This document shows, one piece after another, positions 48,703 through 60,300 of a DNA stretch of 64,000 nucleotides (its first letter is position 1; the number at the start of each line of letters is the position of its first letter). The notes beneath the pieces were generated by a model, which was not told where the DNA came from, ran no database searches, and was given only the letters and a program-made list of their open reading frames with translations. Location of the stretch: positions 248,001 through 312,000 of the forward strand of contig NZ_VRKN01000002.1 in NCBI RefSeq assembly GCF_008080435.1, given 5' to 3'. Source of the DNA: Enterobacter asburiae (GTDB taxonomy: Bacteria > Pseudomonadota > Gammaproteobacteria > Enterobacterales > Enterobacteriaceae). Made by a program: the position numbers and the translations under genes.

Positions 48703-49001
48703 CCACGCAACTCACTTACTGAATCGATGTTCAGATTCTGGCGGCGACGATGGAGCTGCAGTAACAGCGCCAGGCCAATACTCGCTTCGGCAGCCGCGAG
48801 GCTGATGGCGAGAATGTACATCACCTGACCATCGGTCTGGCCCCAGTAGCTTCCGGCGACCACGAAGGCCAGCGCGGAGGCGTTAATCATGATTTCCAGA
48901 CCGATCAGCATAAACAGCAGATTGCGGCGGATAACCAGACCGGTCAGACCCAGAACGAATAAAATCGCAGCGAGGATCAGTCCATGTGTTAAGGGGATCA
49001 T
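48699..49001 (-). CDS. nuoK: NADH-quinone oxidoreductase subunit K
   Basis: NuoK is a small three-helix membrane subunit (100 aa) with conserved membrane glutamates, seen in [20 protein letters not shown] (E36) and [17 protein letters not shown] (E72). It overlaps nuoJ upstream and nuoL downstream by 4 bp each (ATGA), which couples their translation. Confidence 0.97.
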   Translation of the reverse strand: MIPLTHGLILAAILFVLGLTGLVIRRNLLFMLIGLEIMINASALAFVVAGSYWGQTDGQVMYILAISLAAAEASIGLALLLQLHRRRQNLNIDSVSELRG

Positions 49002-49552
49002 GCGCGCTCCTCCATTTTTCTTTTCGCGCGGTCATCGGTGCGGTTGCTCAACACCTCGCCAGCACGCTCTTCGCGACCAACGTGGAAAGCCACAACCAGG
49101 CCTGCCAGCAGCAGCATTGAGGCCAGTTCAACCGCCAGAACGTATGGGCCAAAGAGCGTAATACCGACCTCTTTCGCGCCAATCGGCGTCCCGTCGATGC
49201 CCTGATCGTTAACACCCAGAATGGCGTAAACGATCACCACCAGCATGATGGCCGACAAAATGGCCGGACCAATCCACACCTGCGGTTTTAGCCACTGACG
49301 TTCCTGCTCAATTTCAGAGCCGCCCAGGTTCAGCATCATCACCACGAACACGAACAGCACCATGATGGCCCCGGCGTAGACGATGATTTCCAGCGCACCG
49401 GCGAAGTGCGCGCCCAGTGCGAAGAACACCCCGGAAATGGCCAGCAGCGAGATGATTAAGTACAGCAGCGCATGCACCGGATTGGTGTGCGTAATCACTC
49501 GAAGCGTAGCCAGGATGGCGATAAGGCCACAGATATAAAAAGCGAATTCCAT
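48998..49552 (-). CDS. nuoJ: NADH-quinone oxidoreductase subunit J
   Basis: NuoJ is a five-helix membrane subunit next to the quinone site and NuoK. The 184-aa protein shows the conserved [19 protein letters not shown] and [22 protein letters not shown] segments; the third helix contains the pi-bulge glycine/tyrosine region. A cytoplasmic charged tail follows. It starts 10 bp after nuoI. Confidence 0.96.
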   Translation of the reverse strand: MEFAFYICGLIAILATLRVITHTNPVHALLYLIISLLAISGVFFALGAHFAGALEIIVYAGAIMVLFVFVVMMLNLGGSEIEQERQWLKPQVWIGPAILSAIMLVVIVYAILGVNDQGIDGTPIGAKEVGITLFGPYVLAVELASMLLLAGLVVAFHVGREERAGEVLSNRTDDRAKRKMEERA

Positions 49553-49562
49553 TGCCCTCTCC

Positions 49563-50105
49563 TTACGGTAACAGGCTCTTGACGTCGATAGGCTTGGCTT
49601 CGTTCTCTGCTTCGCCCTTATCTTTGCCGTCGATTGCCATACCCGCCATCCGGTAGAAGTTATATTCCGGGTATTTGCCCGGACCGGAAATCAGCAGATC
49701 CTCTTTCTCGTACACCAGGTCCTGACGCTTGTACTCACCCAGCTCGAAGTCTGGAGTCAGCTGAATCGCCGTGGTTGGGCACGCTTCTTCACACAGACCA
49801 CAGAAAATGCAGCGTGAGAAGTTGATGCGGAAGAACTCAGGGTACCAGCGGCCGTCGACCGTCTCTGCTTTCTGCAGCGAGATACAGCCTACCGGACACG
49901 CTACCGCACACAGGTTACAGGCAACGCAGCGCTCCGAACCGTCCGGGTCGCGCGTCAGCACGATACGGCCACGGTAACGCGGCGGCAGATATACCGGCTC
50001 TTCCGGGTACATCTGGGTTTCGCGTTTGGCAAACGCGTGCAGGCCGATCATCCAGATACTGCGTACCTGGGTGCCGAAACCTACTAATAATTCTTTTAAG
50101 GTCAT
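49563..50105 (-). CDS. nuoI: NADH-quinone oxidoreductase subunit I
   Basis: NuoI carries clusters N6a and N6b in the peripheral arm, passing electrons to NuoB. The 180-aa protein has two [4Fe-4S] motifs, [15 protein letters not shown] and [15 protein letters not shown], each C-x2-C-x2-C-x3-C. It lies 13 bp after nuoH. Confidence 0.97.
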   Translation of the reverse strand: MTLKELLVGFGTQVRSIWMIGLHAFAKRETQMYPEEPVYLPPRYRGRIVLTRDPDGSERCVACNLCAVACPVGCISLQKAETVDGRWYPEFFRINFSRCIFCGLCEEACPTTAIQLTPDFELGEYKRQDLVYEKEDLLISGPGKYPEYNFYRMAGMAIDGKDKGEAENEAKPIDVKSLLP

Positions 50106-50118
50106 GGTCTAAAGCCCC

Positions 50119-51096
50119 TTATGGCTGCTGCCAGAGAATGACAGCTGCCGTCACCAACAAGTTGACGAGCGTCAGCGGCAGGCACACTTTCCAGCCGAAG
50201 GACATTACCTGGTCATAACGCGGACGCGGTAAGGACGCACGAATCAAAATGAACATCATCATGAAGAACGCGGTTTTCAGCGCGAACCAGATGAACGGCG
50301 GTAAGAACGGGCCATGCCAGCCACCAAAGAACAGCGTTACCATCAACGCAGAGATGGTGACGATACCGATGTACTCGCCCACGAAGAACAGACCGAATTT
50401 CATACCGGAATATTCAATGTGGTAACCGTCGGCCAGTTCCTGTTCGGCTTCTGGCTGGTCAAACGGGTGACGGTGACACACCGCCACGCCCGCGATAGCA
50501 AAGGTAATAAAACCAAAGAACTGCGGGATAACGTTCCAGATGTCGGCCTGGTTGTTGACGATGTCGGTCATGTTGAATGAACCGGCCTGCGCCACCACGC
50601 CCATCAGGGAGAGTCCCAGGAACACTTCGTAGCTCAGCGTCTGCGCGGAAGCACGCATCGCACCCAACAGCGAGTATTTGTTGTTACTGGACCAGCCTGC
50701 GAACAGCACCGCGTAAACCGCGAGGCCTGCCATCATCAGGAAGAACAGAATGCCGATGTTCAGGTCAGCCACAACCCAGGTCGGGCTGACGGGAACGATA
50801 GCAAACGCCAGCAGCAGCGAGGTGAAGGCGATCATCGGAGCCAGAGTAAAGATCACGCGGTCCGAGAAGCGCGGGATCCAGTCCTCTTTAAAGAACATCT
50901 TGATCATGTCCGCGACCAGCTGGAGTGAACCACCCCAACCCACGCGGTTCGGTCCGTAACGGTTCTGGAACAGACCGAGCAGACGACGTTCACCAAAGCT
51001 CATGAACGCACCGCAGGTGACCACCACCAGCAGAATCACAACCGCTTTCAGAATGCTCAGCAGGATGTCGATAAGATCCGGCGTTAACCAACTCAT
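50119..51096 (-). CDS. nuoH: NADH-quinone oxidoreductase subunit H
   Basis: NuoH forms much of the quinone-binding cavity at the foot of the membrane arm. The 325-aa protein has eight helices and the conserved quinone-loop region [19 protein letters not shown] and acidic [19 protein letters not shown]. It overlaps nuoG by 4 bp. Confidence 0.97.
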   Translation of the reverse strand: MSWLTPDLIDILLSILKAVVILLVVVTCGAFMSFGERRLLGLFQNRYGPNRVGWGGSLQLVADMIKMFFKEDWIPRFSDRVIFTLAPMIAFTSLLLAFAIVPVSPTWVVADLNIGILFFLMMAGLAVYAVLFAGWSSNNKYSLLGAMRASAQTLSYEVFLGLSLMGVVAQAGSFNMTDIVNNQADIWNVIPQFFGFITFAIAGVAVCHRHPFDQPEAEQELADGYHIEYSGMKFGLFFVGEYIGIVTISALMVTLFFGGWHGPFLPPFIWFALKTAFFMMMFILIRASLPRPRYDQVMSFGWKVCLPLTLVNLLVTAAVILWQQP

Positions 51097-53816
51097 GCTT
51101 TTGCCTCCTGCAGGTTATCAAGACGCGCACCCGCCAGTACCGGCGCGATGCCAGGCATACCCATTGGCAGACCCACCTGCCCTGCTGTCAGACTTTCGGA
51201 GATAATCAGCGGCAGGCTGATTGTCTGGCCGTCGTAGCTAAAGGCAATGTTCGCACCCGCGTTGACGCCAAGCTTCGCGGCATCCGCCGGGTTGAGCTTG
51301 ATGTACGGCTGCGGCATGCGGGTCTGGAAGACCGGTGAACGCTGTGACAGCTCGTCGCTACCGAACAGATGGTAGTACGGTGCAATACGCCAGTTACCTT
51401 CCTGCGCCCGGAAGCTCGCCGGTACGGAGGTGAAGAAATCCAGACCGGTTTCGGAGGCTTCAATCAGACGCACGCCCGGATCGCCGTGGCGCAGGGAGCC
51501 ACCCACTTCAGCCTGGAACTTGTTCCATGCCTGCGGGGAGTTCCAGCCTGGCGCCCATGCGAATGGGATTTGCGAACGCGGTGCAGACGGCTGGTTGTTC
51601 CCTTCCATGGAGAAGGCGAACATGGTGTCTTTATCCTGCGGCTGGCGCGGTTCGTGTACGCTGATATTGGCACGCATCGCAGTACGACCGCTGTAACGGT
51701 GCGGTTCACGCGCCAGTTTCTGACCGCGGATGCGGAAGCTTGCTTCAGGTGCGGCATCTTTAATGCCTGCCAGCTGAGGCAGTTTTTCGACTACCGCGTC
51801 GATAACGTGGTCGAGCTGCGTCCAGTCCACTTCACGGCTCTGCACGGTGCTGTGCAGGGAGTGCAGCCAGCGCCAGCTTTCCAGCATCACGGTGTTGCTG
51901 TCGTAGTACGCCGGGTCGTAAACCTGGAAGAAACGCTGCGCGCGGCCTTCGTTGTTGATTACGGTACCGTCGCTTTCTGCGAAGCTTGCCGCAGAGAGCA
52001 CCAGGTGCGCTTTGTCCATGATCGCGGTGCGCTGATGGTCAATCACCATCACCAGCGGCGCTTTGGAGAGCGCGGCGTCAACGCGAGCGGCAGAGGCGTG
52101 GCGATGCAGGTCGTTTTCCAGCACCACAACGGCGTCAGCGGCACCGGATTCCAGTTCGCTTAACGCTGCTTCCAGCGAGCCGCCGCCGATCATACCCAGA
52201 CCGATGCTGTTCACCGCACGGGCAATCATGGTCACACCGACATCAGCACCGCGGCCTTTCAGGGCTTTGGCGACGTTGGCTGCCGCCTGAACGATCTCCG
52301 CGCTGCCGGCGTTGGTACCGGAAATAATCAGCGGTTTCTTCGCACCCGCCAGGGCCTGAACAATCACGTCAACCTTGTTTTGCAGGTCGCGATCCAGTTC
52401 AACGGCCGGCGAGCTGTTGTCCAGCGCGTGGGCAATCGCGAAGCCGAGGCGCGCCTGATCTTCAACCGGTGCGCAGTAGGTCCACGCGGCGATATCGTCC
52501 AGACGGGTGTTGTCGACGTTCGTCACAAACAGAGGATGCTTCGCGCGCTGGCCGATGTTAAGGATTGCCGCAATCTGCCAGTCAGCCACTTTCTGCGCCG
52601 CTGCCATTTCACGTGCTTTCCCCTTCACCGCCTGACGAACCGCCAGAGCCGCGCGTGCGCCGGTCTGAGTCAGATCTTCACCCAGCACCAGGACCGCATC
52701 ATAAGATTCAATTTCGCGCAGCGCAGGAGTATGGATTCCGCCTTCGCGCAGCACTTTCAGTACCAGCTGCAGACGTTCCTGCTCGCCCTGGGCGATGCCG
52801 GTATAGAAGTTTTCCGCACCAACCAGCTCGCGCAGCGCGAAGTTGCTTTCGATGCTGGCGCGCGGGGAGCCGATACCAATCACTTTCTTCGACTGGCGCA
52901 GAATGTCTGCCGCGCCCTGCATCGCCTGTTCAGCGTTCAGGGTAATGTAGTCGTCGCCACGGCGCTGAACCGGCTGACGCGGACGGTCTTTCAGGTTCAC
53001 ATAGCCATAGCCGAAACGACCGCGGTCACACAGGAAGTAGTGGTTAACGGTACCGTTGTAACGGTTTTCGATACGACGCAGTTCACCGTAACGCTCACCC
53101 GGGCTGGTGTTACAGCCGAGGGAACACTGCTGGCAGATGCTTGGTGCAAACTGCATGTCCCATTTACGGTTGTAACGCTCGGAGTGGGTTTTATCCGTGA
53201 ATACGCCGGTCGGGCAGATTTCTACCAGGTTACCGGAGAATTCGCTTTCCAGGACACCGTCTTCCGGACGACCGAAGTAGACGTTATCGTGTGCGCCATA
53301 TACGCCCAGATCCTGACCGTCTGCATAGTCTTTGTAGTAACGCACGCAGCGGTAGCAGGCGATGCAGCGGTTCATTTCGTGAGAGATGAACGGCCCCAGG
53401 TCCTGGTTACGGTGGGTACGTTTGGTAAAGCGATAGCGACGGAAGCTGTGACCGGTCATCACGGTCATATCCTGAAGGTGGCAGTTACCGCCCTCTTCAC
53501 AGACCGGACAGTCGTGCGGGTGGTTGGTCATCAACCATTCCACAACGCTTTCGCGGAACTGTTTCGCTTCTTCGTCATCAATCGAAATAAAGGTGCCTTC
53601 GGTGGCTGGCGTCATACAGGACATCACCAGGCGACCACGCGTGTCTTCCGCGTTTTGATATTGCTTCACCGCACACTGGCGGCAAGCACCGACGCTGCCC
53701 AGCGCCGGATGCCAGCAAAAGTACGGAATATCGAGGCCAAGAGACAGACAAGCTTCCAGCAGGTTGTCCGCCCCGTTGACTTCGTATTCTTTGCCGTCTA
53801 CATGAATCGTAGCCAT
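51093..53816 (-). CDS. nuoG: NADH-quinone oxidoreductase subunit G
   Basis: NuoG is the largest peripheral-arm subunit, carrying four iron-sulfur clusters. From ATG 53816 ([13 protein letters not shown]) it is 907 aa (E. coli 908). The N-terminal [2Fe-2S] domain has C34, C45, C48 and C67; then follow the N5 region with [12 protein letters not shown], the N4-type CIACYRC motif with its partner CPTG, and the extra cluster N7 motif CQQCSLGCN found in E. coli-type complexes. The rest is a molybdopterin-oxidoreductase-like domain without cofactor. Another ATG lies two codons upstream (53822). Confidence 0.97.
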   Translation of the reverse strand: MATIHVDGKEYEVNGADNLLEACLSLGLDIPYFCWHPALGSVGACRQCAVKQYQNAEDTRGRLVMSCMTPATEGTFISIDDEEAKQFRESVVEWLMTNHPHDCPVCEEGGNCHLQDMTVMTGHSFRRYRFTKRTHRNQDLGPFISHEMNRCIACYRCVRYYKDYADGQDLGVYGAHDNVYFGRPEDGVLESEFSGNLVEICPTGVFTDKTHSERYNRKWDMQFAPSICQQCSLGCNTSPGERYGELRRIENRYNGTVNHYFLCDRGRFGYGYVNLKDRPRQPVQRRGDDYITLNAEQAMQGAADILRQSKKVIGIGSPRASIESNFALRELVGAENFYTGIAQGEQERLQLVLKVLREGGIHTPALREIESYDAVLVLGEDLTQTGARAALAVRQAVKGKAREMAAAQKVADWQIAAILNIGQRAKHPLFVTNVDNTRLDDIAAWTYCAPVEDQARLGFAIAHALDNSSPAVELDRDLQNKVDVIVQALAGAKKPLIISGTNAGSAEIVQAAANVAKALKGRGADVGVTMIARAVNSIGLGMIGGGSLEAALSELESGAADAVVVLENDLHRHASAARVDAALSKAPLVMVIDHQRTAIMDKAHLVLSAASFAESDGTVINNEGRAQRFFQVYDPAYYDSNTVMLESWRWLHSLHSTVQSREVDWTQLDHVIDAVVEKLPQLAGIKDAAPEASFRIRGQKLAREPHRYSGRTAMRANISVHEPRQPQDKDTMFAFSMEGNNQPSAPRSQIPFAWAPGWNSPQAWNKFQAEVGGSLRHGDPGVRLIEASETGLDFFTSVPASFRAQEGNWRIAPYYHLFGSDELSQRSPVFQTRMPQPYIKLNPADAAKLGVNAGANIAFSYDGQTISLPLIISESLTAGQVGLPMGMPGIAPVLAGARLDNLQEAKA

Positions 53817-53871
53817 TAGCATGCTTCCAGTTGGCTCGGTCGAAACCGAGCGTTAATCAAAATTCTTGTCG

Positions 53872-55209
53872 TTACCAGCGCGCTTTAAGCAGGTTCGGCT
53901 GAATCCCATTGATGGCATGGGTATTGCTGAACGGCTGCTTGATGCCTGCTTCGAACTCGTCGCGGAAATATTTGATCGCGCTCTGCAGAGGTTCGACGGC
54001 ACCCGGTGCGTGGGCACAGAAGGTTTTACCCGGGCCTAAGAATCGACACAGTTGCTCAAGCGTCTCGATATCCCCAGGCTGGCCTTCACCACGTTCGATT
54101 GCACGCAGGATCTTCACGCTCCACGGCAGACCATCACGGCACGGTGTACACCAACCGCAGGACTCGCGGGCGAAGAACTCTTCCAGGTTACGCACCAGCG
54201 AGACCATGCCGATCTCGTGGTCGACGGCCATCGCCAGCGCCGTACCCAGACGGCTGCCTGCTTTACCAATGCTTTCGAATTCCATTGGCAGGTCAAGGTG
54301 GGCTTCGGTCAGGAAGTCTGTCCCTGCCCCACCCGGCTGCCAGGCTTTAAATTTCAGGCCATCGCGCATGCCGCCAGCGTAGTCTTCAAGAATTTCACGT
54401 GCGGTTGTACCGAACGGCAGTTCCCAGACGCCAGGATTTTTAACGCGACCAGAGAAGCCCATCAGCTTGGTACCGGCATCTTTGCTTGAGGAGATGCCCT
54501 GATACCACTCCACGCCGTTCGCGAGGATAGCCGGAACGTTACACAGGGTTTCGACGTTGTTTACGCAGGTCGGTTTACCCCATACGCCGGAGCTTGCCGG
54601 GAACGGTGGCTTGGAACGCGGGTTCGCACGGCGGCCTTCCAGGGAGTTAATCAGCGCGGTTTCTTCACCGCAGATATAACGCCCGGCACCGGTGTGCACG
54701 AACAGTTCAAAGTCAAACCCGGTACCCAGGATGTTTTTGCCAAGCAGGCCCGCTTCGGTGGCTTCGGCAATCGCGCGACGCAGGTTTTCTGCCGCTTCGA
54801 TGTACTCACCGCGCAGGAAGATGTAGCCACGGTACGCTTTCAATGCGAACGCGGAGATCAGCATGCCTTCCACCAGCAGGTGCGGCAGTTGCTCCATCAG
54901 CAGGCGGTCTTTATAGGTGCCCGGCTCCATTTCATCGGCGTTACACAGCAGGTAACGGATGTTCATGGATTCATCTTTTGGCATCAGGCTCCACTTCAGA
55001 CCGGTGGAGAAGCCCGCACCGCCGCGCCCTTTCAGGCCGGAGTCTTTCACCGCATTAACGATGTCATCCGGCGCCATGCCGCCAAGGGCTTTACGCGCAC
55101 CGGCATAGCCGTTTTTGCTCTGATATTCGTCGAGCCATACCGGCTGTTTGTCATCGCGCAGACGCCAGGTCAGCGGATGCGTCTCAGCAGTACGAATTAC
55201 AGTTTTCAT
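53872..55209 (-). CDS. nuoF: NADH-quinone oxidoreductase subunit F
   Basis: NuoF binds NADH and FMN and holds cluster N3, the entry point of electrons into complex I. The 445-aa protein has the NADH/FMN motif [20 protein letters not shown], the [19 protein letters not shown] block, and the N3 motif [12 protein letters not shown] with a distant cysteine in [10 protein letters not shown]. It overlaps nuoE by 4 bp. Confidence 0.97.
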   Translation of the reverse strand: MKTVIRTAETHPLTWRLRDDKQPVWLDEYQSKNGYAGARKALGGMAPDDIVNAVKDSGLKGRGGAGFSTGLKWSLMPKDESMNIRYLLCNADEMEPGTYKDRLLMEQLPHLLVEGMLISAFALKAYRGYIFLRGEYIEAAENLRRAIAEATEAGLLGKNILGTGFDFELFVHTGAGRYICGEETALINSLEGRRANPRSKPPFPASSGVWGKPTCVNNVETLCNVPAILANGVEWYQGISSSKDAGTKLMGFSGRVKNPGVWELPFGTTAREILEDYAGGMRDGLKFKAWQPGGAGTDFLTEAHLDLPMEFESIGKAGSRLGTALAMAVDHEIGMVSLVRNLEEFFARESCGWCTPCRDGLPWSVKILRAIERGEGQPGDIETLEQLCRFLGPGKTFCAHAPGAVEPLQSAIKYFRDEFEAGIKQPFSNTHAINGIQPNLLKARW

Positions 55210-55706
55210 TTGTACTGCTCCAGCAGGTCAGGAATCGCTTCCGGCGTGAGATGGCTGTGAGTGTCCTCATCAATCATCATGGTCGGCCCCTTGTCGCAGT
55301 TACCCAGGCAGCAGGTTGGCAGCAGAGTAAAGCGTCCATCGAACGTGGTCTGGCCCGGCTTGATATTGAGTTTCTGCTCAATGGCAGCCTGAATGCCCTG
55401 ATAACCGGTGATGTGGCAGACAACGCTGTCACAGTAGCGGATCACATGGCGGCCTACCGGCTGACGGAAGATCTGGCTGTAGAACGTGGCTACGCCTTCT
55501 ACGTCACTTGCCGGGATACCCAGCACTTCTGCGATCGCATAGATCGCCCCATCCGGCACCCAACCACGCTGTTTCTGTACGATTTTCAGCGCTTCAATGG
55601 ACGCCGCACGCGGGTCTTCGTAGTGGTGCATCTCGTGCTCAATGGCGGCACGTTCTGCTTCACTCAGCTCAAAAGCCTCGGTTTGTGGTTGTTGATTCTC
55701 GTGCAT
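55206..55706 (-). CDS. nuoE: NADH-quinone oxidoreductase subunit E
   Basis: NuoE is a thioredoxin-fold [2Fe-2S] subunit (cluster N1a) that pairs with NuoF. The 166-aa protein has the four ligands in [10 protein letters not shown] and [13 protein letters not shown]. It starts 2 bp after the nuoC stop and overlaps nuoF by 4 bp. Confidence 0.97.
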   Translation of the reverse strand: MHENQQPQTEAFELSEAERAAIEHEMHHYEDPRAASIEALKIVQKQRGWVPDGAIYAIAEVLGIPASDVEGVATFYSQIFRQPVGRHVIRYCDSVVCHITGYQGIQAAIEQKLNIKPGQTTFDGRFTLLPTCCLGNCDKGPTMMIDEDTHSHLTPEAIPDLLEQYK

Positions 55707-55708
55707 AA

Positions 55709-57511
55709 TTAGCGGTCCACATCTGACATAACAAAATCGATACTACCCAGATACACAATCAGGTCGGAGACCAGACTGCCGCGGATGGCGGACGGGATCT
55801 GCTGCAGGTGCGCAAAGCTCGGCGTACGAACGCGGGTACGGTAGCTCATGGTGCTGCCGTCACTGGTCAGGTAGTAACTGTTAATACCCTTGGTCGCTTC
55901 AATCATCTGGAAGGATTCTTGCGCCGGCATGACCGGACCCCAGGAAACCTGCAGGAAGTGGGTGATCAGGGTTTCGATATGTTGCAGCGTGCGCTCTTTC
56001 GGTGGCGGCGTCGTCAGCGGGTGATCCGCCTTGAACGGGCCTTCCGGCATATTGTTGAGGCACTGCTCAAGGATGCGCAGACTCTGGCGCAGCTCTTCCA
56101 CTTTCAGCATCACGCGGGTGTAGCAGTCGGAAACACCGCCGCCCACCGGGACTTCAAAGTCGAAGTTCTCGTAGCCAGAGTAAGGACGGGCTTTACGCAC
56201 GTCGAAATCAATACCGGTCGCACGCAGACCTGCACCTGTCGTCCCCCACTCCAGCGCTTCTTTCGCGCCGTAGGCAGCAACGCCCTGGGAACGGCCTTTC
56301 AGGATGGTGTTGCGCAGCGCGGCTTTCTCGTAGGAGGCCAGACGTTTTGGCATCCAGTCGAGGAATTCACGCAGCAGACGGTCCCAGCCGCGCGGCAGAT
56401 CGTGTGCCACACCGCCGATACGGAACCAGGCCGGGTGCATACGGAAACCGGTAATCGCTTCCACCAGATCGTAGATTTTCTGACGGTCGGTAAAGGCGAA
56501 GAAGACCGGGGTCATCGCGCCGACGTCCTGAATGAACGTGGAGATGTACAGCAGGTGGCTGTTAATACGGAACAGTTCTGACAGCATGACGCGAATCACG
56601 TTAACGCGATCCGGCGTAACAATACCCGCCAGTTTCTCGACGGCCAGCACGTATGGCATCTCGTTGACACAGCCGCCGAGGTACTCGATACGGTCGGTAT
56701 ACGGGATGTAGCTGTGCCAGGACTGACGCTCGCCCATCTTCTCAGCACCACGGTGGTGGTAGCCGATGTCAGGAACACAGTCGACAATCTCTTCGCCATC
56801 AAGCTGAAGAATAATACGGAATGCACCGTGCGCAGACGGGTGGTTCGGACCGAGGTTGAGGAACATGAAGTCCTCGTTGTCGGTACCGCGCTTCATACCC
56901 CAGTCTTCCGGTTTGAAGGTCAGCGCTTCCATCTCCAGATCCTGCTTGGCTTTGGTCAGCTCAAACGGATCGAATTCGGTTGCACGTGCCGGGTAGTCTT
57001 TACGCAGCGGGTGGCCGGTCCAGGTCTGCGGCATCATGATGCGCGTCAGATGCGGGTGGCCGTCGAAGGTCATGCCGAACATTTCCCAGGTTTCACGCTC
57101 ATACCAGTTAGCGTTCGGGAAAAGTTTAGTGATCGTCGGCAGATGCATGTCGTTTTCAGACAATGCCACCTTGAGCATGATATCCGTGTTGCGGTCTATT
57201 GAGATCAGGTGGTAGAAAACGGAAAAATCCGCAGCAGGGAGACCCTGGCGGTGCGTTCTCAGACGTTCGTCCATGCCGTGTAAGTCAAACAGCATGACGT
57301 AAGGTTTTGGCAATTTCTTGAGGAAATCGACCACTTCCAGTAATTGCTCACGCTTCACCCAAACAACGGGTACCCCGGTGCGGGTGGCCTGAACAGTAAA
57401 GGCATCCGGCCCAAAACGGTTGCGCAGTTCGCCAATGACGGGGTCATCCAGATGATCCCGGGTCTGCCAGGCGGCTTCTTGCGCGGTTAAGTCGGTCATA
57501 TTGTTCACCAT
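55709..57511 (-). CDS. nuoC: NADH-quinone oxidoreductase fused subunit C/D
   Basis: This 600-aa protein is the fusion of NuoC (about 1-190) and NuoD (about 200-600) typical of enterobacterial complex I. NuoC shows [18 protein letters not shown]; NuoD shows [15 protein letters not shown] and [18 protein letters not shown], which line the quinone site, and ends [18 protein letters not shown] 57511 gives the E. coli length; the second ATG at 57499 is a weaker alternative. It follows nuoB by about 90 bp. Confidence 0.97.
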   Translation of the reverse strand: MVNNMTDLTAQEAAWQTRDHLDDPVIGELRNRFGPDAFTVQATRTGVPVVWVKREQLLEVVDFLKKLPKPYVMLFDLHGMDERLRTHRQGLPAADFSVFYHLISIDRNTDIMLKVALSENDMHLPTITKLFPNANWYERETWEMFGMTFDGHPHLTRIMMPQTWTGHPLRKDYPARATEFDPFELTKAKQDLEMEALTFKPEDWGMKRGTDNEDFMFLNLGPNHPSAHGAFRIILQLDGEEIVDCVPDIGYHHRGAEKMGERQSWHSYIPYTDRIEYLGGCVNEMPYVLAVEKLAGIVTPDRVNVIRVMLSELFRINSHLLYISTFIQDVGAMTPVFFAFTDRQKIYDLVEAITGFRMHPAWFRIGGVAHDLPRGWDRLLREFLDWMPKRLASYEKAALRNTILKGRSQGVAAYGAKEALEWGTTGAGLRATGIDFDVRKARPYSGYENFDFEVPVGGGVSDCYTRVMLKVEELRQSLRILEQCLNNMPEGPFKADHPLTTPPPKERTLQHIETLITHFLQVSWGPVMPAQESFQMIEATKGINSYYLTSDGSTMSYRTRVRTPSFAHLQQIPSAIRGSLVSDLIVYLGSIDFVMSDVDR

Positions 57512-57600
57512 TGCAAATGGTCCGTGGTGACTGTTGAGCCTGGCTTCGCGCTATTTGAGTAGTGATATGCGAAGGTGTTCTCCAGGCCTACAGGCGCAAA

Positions 57601-58275
57601 TTAAATTTCGTCAGGCGTACGCAGATTGGTGACGGCAATACGTTCACCACGTTTACGCTCGCGCTCAGACTGCATGTTCGCGCGATACACACCCTGATCG
57701 CCAACAACCCACGACAGTGGGCGACGTTCTTTACCGATAGACTCCTGCAGCAGCATCAGCGCCTGCATGTAAGCTTCCGGACGTGGCGGACAGCCCGGGA
57801 TGTACACATCCACCGGAATAAACTTATCTACGCCCTGCACGACGGAATAAATGTCGTACATACCGCCAGAGTTTGCACATGCGCCCATGGAGATAACCCA
57901 TTTAGGCTCCAGCATCTGGTCATAAAGACGCTGAATAACAGGTGCCATCTTAGTAAAGCACGTACCGGCTACCACCATCAGGTCAGCCTGACGTGGGGAA
58001 GCACGCAGTACCTCTGCCCCAAAACGCGCAACGTCATGCACCGCAGTGAATGACGTCACCATTTCAACGTAGCAGCAAGAAAGGCCAAAGTTGTACGGCC
58101 AGATGGAGTTCTTACGACCCCAGTTGACCATATCGTGCATGGCATGTTCGAGTTTGCCCATGTACACGCTTTTATTGACTTCTTGCTCCAGGGGGTCGGT
58201 TACGATCTCCTGTTTTTGCAGGGGGTAACGGTCATTCTCACCGTTAGGATCTATGCGGGTGAGCGTATAATCCAT
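57601..58275 (-). CDS. nuoB: NADH-quinone oxidoreductase subunit B
   Basis: NuoB carries the terminal cluster N2, which gives electrons to quinone. The 224-aa protein has the unusual tandem cysteine ligand pair in GLSCCYVEM and further ligands in [11 protein letters not shown] and [11 protein letters not shown]. The C-terminus is slightly longer than the 220 aa I recall for E. coli. nuoA precedes it by 15 bp. Confidence 0.97.
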   Translation of the reverse strand: MDYTLTRIDPNGENDRYPLQKQEIVTDPLEQEVNKSVYMGKLEHAMHDMVNWGRKNSIWPYNFGLSCCYVEMVTSFTAVHDVARFGAEVLRASPRQADLMVVAGTCFTKMAPVIQRLYDQMLEPKWVISMGACANSGGMYDIYSVVQGVDKFIPVDVYIPGCPPRPEAYMQALMLLQESIGKERRPLSWVVGDQGVYRANMQSERERKRGERIAVTNLRTPDEI

Positions 58276-58290
58276 CTTATTGCCTCGCTG

Positions 58291-58731
58291 TTACTGCTGA
58301 CGATTAGAGATACTGTTTTCCGGGTTGATGTGTTCACGGCGTGAACGCACAGGCGTCCAGTCCAGCGCGCCGATACGCACCAGATAAACCAGACCGGCCA
58401 GTAGCACTAAAATGAAAATTGCGGCCTCGACAAAGCCCACCCAACCACTTTCGCGGATGGACGTTGACCATGCGAAAAGGTAAAGCGCTTCCACGTCGAA
58501 GATGACGAAGAACATGGCTACCAGATAGAACTTGGCAGACAGGCGTAAGCGAGCGGAACCTACTGAATCAATACCTGATTCGAAAGGTGTGTTTTTGTGC
58601 CTTGCTCGGGCGCGACCGCCCAAGAACCAGCCGCCGACTAACATCAGGCAGCACAGGCCAATGGCTACAATAAGAAAGATTGCGAATGCCCAGTGATGAG
58701 CGATGACTTCTGTGGATGTTGACATACTCAT
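58291..58731 (-). CDS. nuoA: NADH-quinone oxidoreductase subunit A
   Basis: NuoA is a three-helix membrane subunit at the junction of the two complex I arms. The 146-aa protein has a first helix at about 14-36, the conserved loop [22 protein letters not shown] and acidic second helix [15 protein letters not shown]. It is the first gene of the nuo operon. A second ATG two codons downstream gives a minor start alternative. Confidence 0.97.
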   Translation of the reverse strand: MSMSTSTEVIAHHWAFAIFLIVAIGLCCLMLVGGWFLGGRARARHKNTPFESGIDSVGSARLRLSAKFYLVAMFFVIFDVEALYLFAWSTSIRESGWVGFVEAAIFILVLLAGLVYLVRIGALDWTPVRSRREHINPENSISNRQQ

Positions 58732-59278
58732 TGCTTACTCATCAAAAGTGATACCGACGACACTGCTCTTGCTGGCAGATGGGCATCACATCGATTCATG
58801 GGGAGGAACAAATAACCTTACACTAACTGTCAGAAATGAGACGTAGACAGCAAAATGATGGGGTTTTTTACTCCTTTCTATAACCTATTGTCAACTTTAA
58901 CAAAGGTTTCTTCACATTAAATTACATCGAGCGATTCTCATTAACATTTGGTGCCCTTTAACCCTGGTGGGTGCATGACTTTGCGTCAAATGTATGTTGT
59001 TGAATCGTGTCCGTTTCGGAAGTAAAAAAAATAACCCTCCTATTTTGACAGGATTTGCCAACGATTCCTCCCCCCAAATAGGAGTATTTTCTTGATCTGA
59101 GACACGCTTTTGTTAATTCAACCTGGAAAACGGCAACATATTTCCTGTTTTTTTAACATGAGAGGGATGTGGATGAAGTTAGAACGGAAAACGGACAAGT
59201 TTTAAGCAAAAGCATTTAGCTTATTGATAAATAGAGAGTATTCTGAAAATCCATGCGCCATAAGCGGGTATTATTGCT
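58732..59278 (-). promoter_or_regulatory. nuo operon upstream region
   Basis: The 547 bp upstream of nuoA contain no credible gene and become AT-rich. In E. coli a similarly long region holds the nuo promoter and sites for ArcA, NarL, Fis and IHF. I cannot place these binding sites by eye with confidence. Confidence 0.45.
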
Positions 59279-59324
59279 AAAAAAAAGCCACTGCATGTGA
59301 AAATCACACGAGTGGCTTTTTTTT
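59279..59324 (-). terminator. Intrinsic terminator of lrhA
   Basis: An 8-A run, the stem AGCCACT...AGTGGCT with an inner TGTGA/TCACA stem, and an 8-T run form a long hairpin. It ends lrhA on the minus strand before the nuo promoter region, and its symmetry would let it act in both directions. Confidence 0.88.
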
Positions 59325-59361
59325 ACACTTACATTTTGTTACCAGAATTTTGAGCTATCGA

Positions 59362-60300
59362 TCACTCAAAATCCCCTTCAACGATCAGGGAGTCGTCCCC
59401 CCCTTCGGAGGTAACGCGCTCGAACTGCCACGGGTTATGGTAGTTTTCCATCGCCTCGAACACCACTTTGGCCAACTCGTTATGGCTGGACGAATTGTGG
59501 CAGAGCAGATACTCCGTATCCGGCAGCGCAGGAAGGCCATCGGATTTCCCCAGAACGCGCAGATCGGGGCTCATCATCTCTACCGGACGGGCCGTTACAC
59601 CCAGACCGGCCTTCACGGCGGCACGGACCGCTGGCAGCGTGGAAGCCACATACGCCAGACGCCACGGAATGTTGGCCTCATTCAGCGCCGTGAGCACCAT
59701 ATCGCGGAACGGGCTCGGGTCGTCCAGTAACACCAGTGGAACCGGCTCCCCTTTTTGCAGCACGTATTCGGCTGCGCAATACCAGTGCGTAGGCGATGTA
59801 CGCAGCGTCAGGCAATCAAACTGCCCGGGACGATGCGTAGTCACCACCAGGTCGACTTTATTCTCATTTAACATCTCAACCATAAAGGCATTACGCTTTA
59901 CGCTAACGTCCAGCGCAAGCTTCGGATAAACCGAACTAATACGATTGAGAAGAAACGGCAATATAGTATCCGCTGACTCATCAGATGCGCCTAACGTTAG
60001 CACCCCTTGAAGGTTGCTAAACATTAATGACATACATGCTTCATCATTAAAGCGAAGAATTTTCCTGGCATAACCCAGAAGCTGAATACCGTGTTCCGTT
60101 AAGAGCTTATTACGCCCATGACGCGCAAAAAGCTCTTTACCAACCAGTTGCTCCAGCCGCTGCATTTGCTGGCTGACGGCGGACTGAGTTCGGCAAACGG
60201 CGGCAGCAGCAGCTGCAAAAGTGTTGAGATCGGCGACCGCAACAAACGTTCTCAGCAGATCGAGGTCGAGATTCATTATCGGACGATTTGCATTTATCAT
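59362..60300 (-). CDS. lrhA: LysR-type regulator LrhA
   Basis: LrhA represses flhDC (motility), and affects type 1 fimbriae and RpoS levels in E. coli. The 312-aa protein has an N-terminal winged helix-turn-helix (about 10-70; [24 protein letters not shown], written here in part as [15 protein letters not shown]) and a LysR substrate-binding domain after about residue 95. Its length equals E. coli LrhA and the sequence is very similar except at the C-terminus. It lies upstream of nuo on the same strand, as in E. coli, separated by a terminator. Confidence 0.95.
   Translation of the reverse strand: MINANRPIMNLDLDLLRTFVAVADLNTFAAAAAAVCRTQSAVSQQMQRLEQLVGKELFARHGRNKLLTEHGIQLLGYARKILRFNDEACMSLMFSNLQGVLTLGASDESADTILPFLLNRISSVYPKLALDVSVKRNAFMVEMLNENKVDLVVTTHRPGQFDCLTLRTSPTHWYCAAEYVLQKGEPVPLVLLDDPSPFRDMVLTALNEANIPWRLAYVASTLPAVRAAVKAGLGVTARPVEMMSPDLRVLGKSDGLPALPDTEYLLCHNSSSHNELAKVVFEAMENYHNPWQFERVTSEGGDDSLIVEGDFE

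Noticed and set aside
52380..53819. 479-codon plus-strand ORF opposite nuoG
   Set aside because: It is an antisense shadow of nuoG; the nuoG iron-sulfur motifs prove the coding strand.
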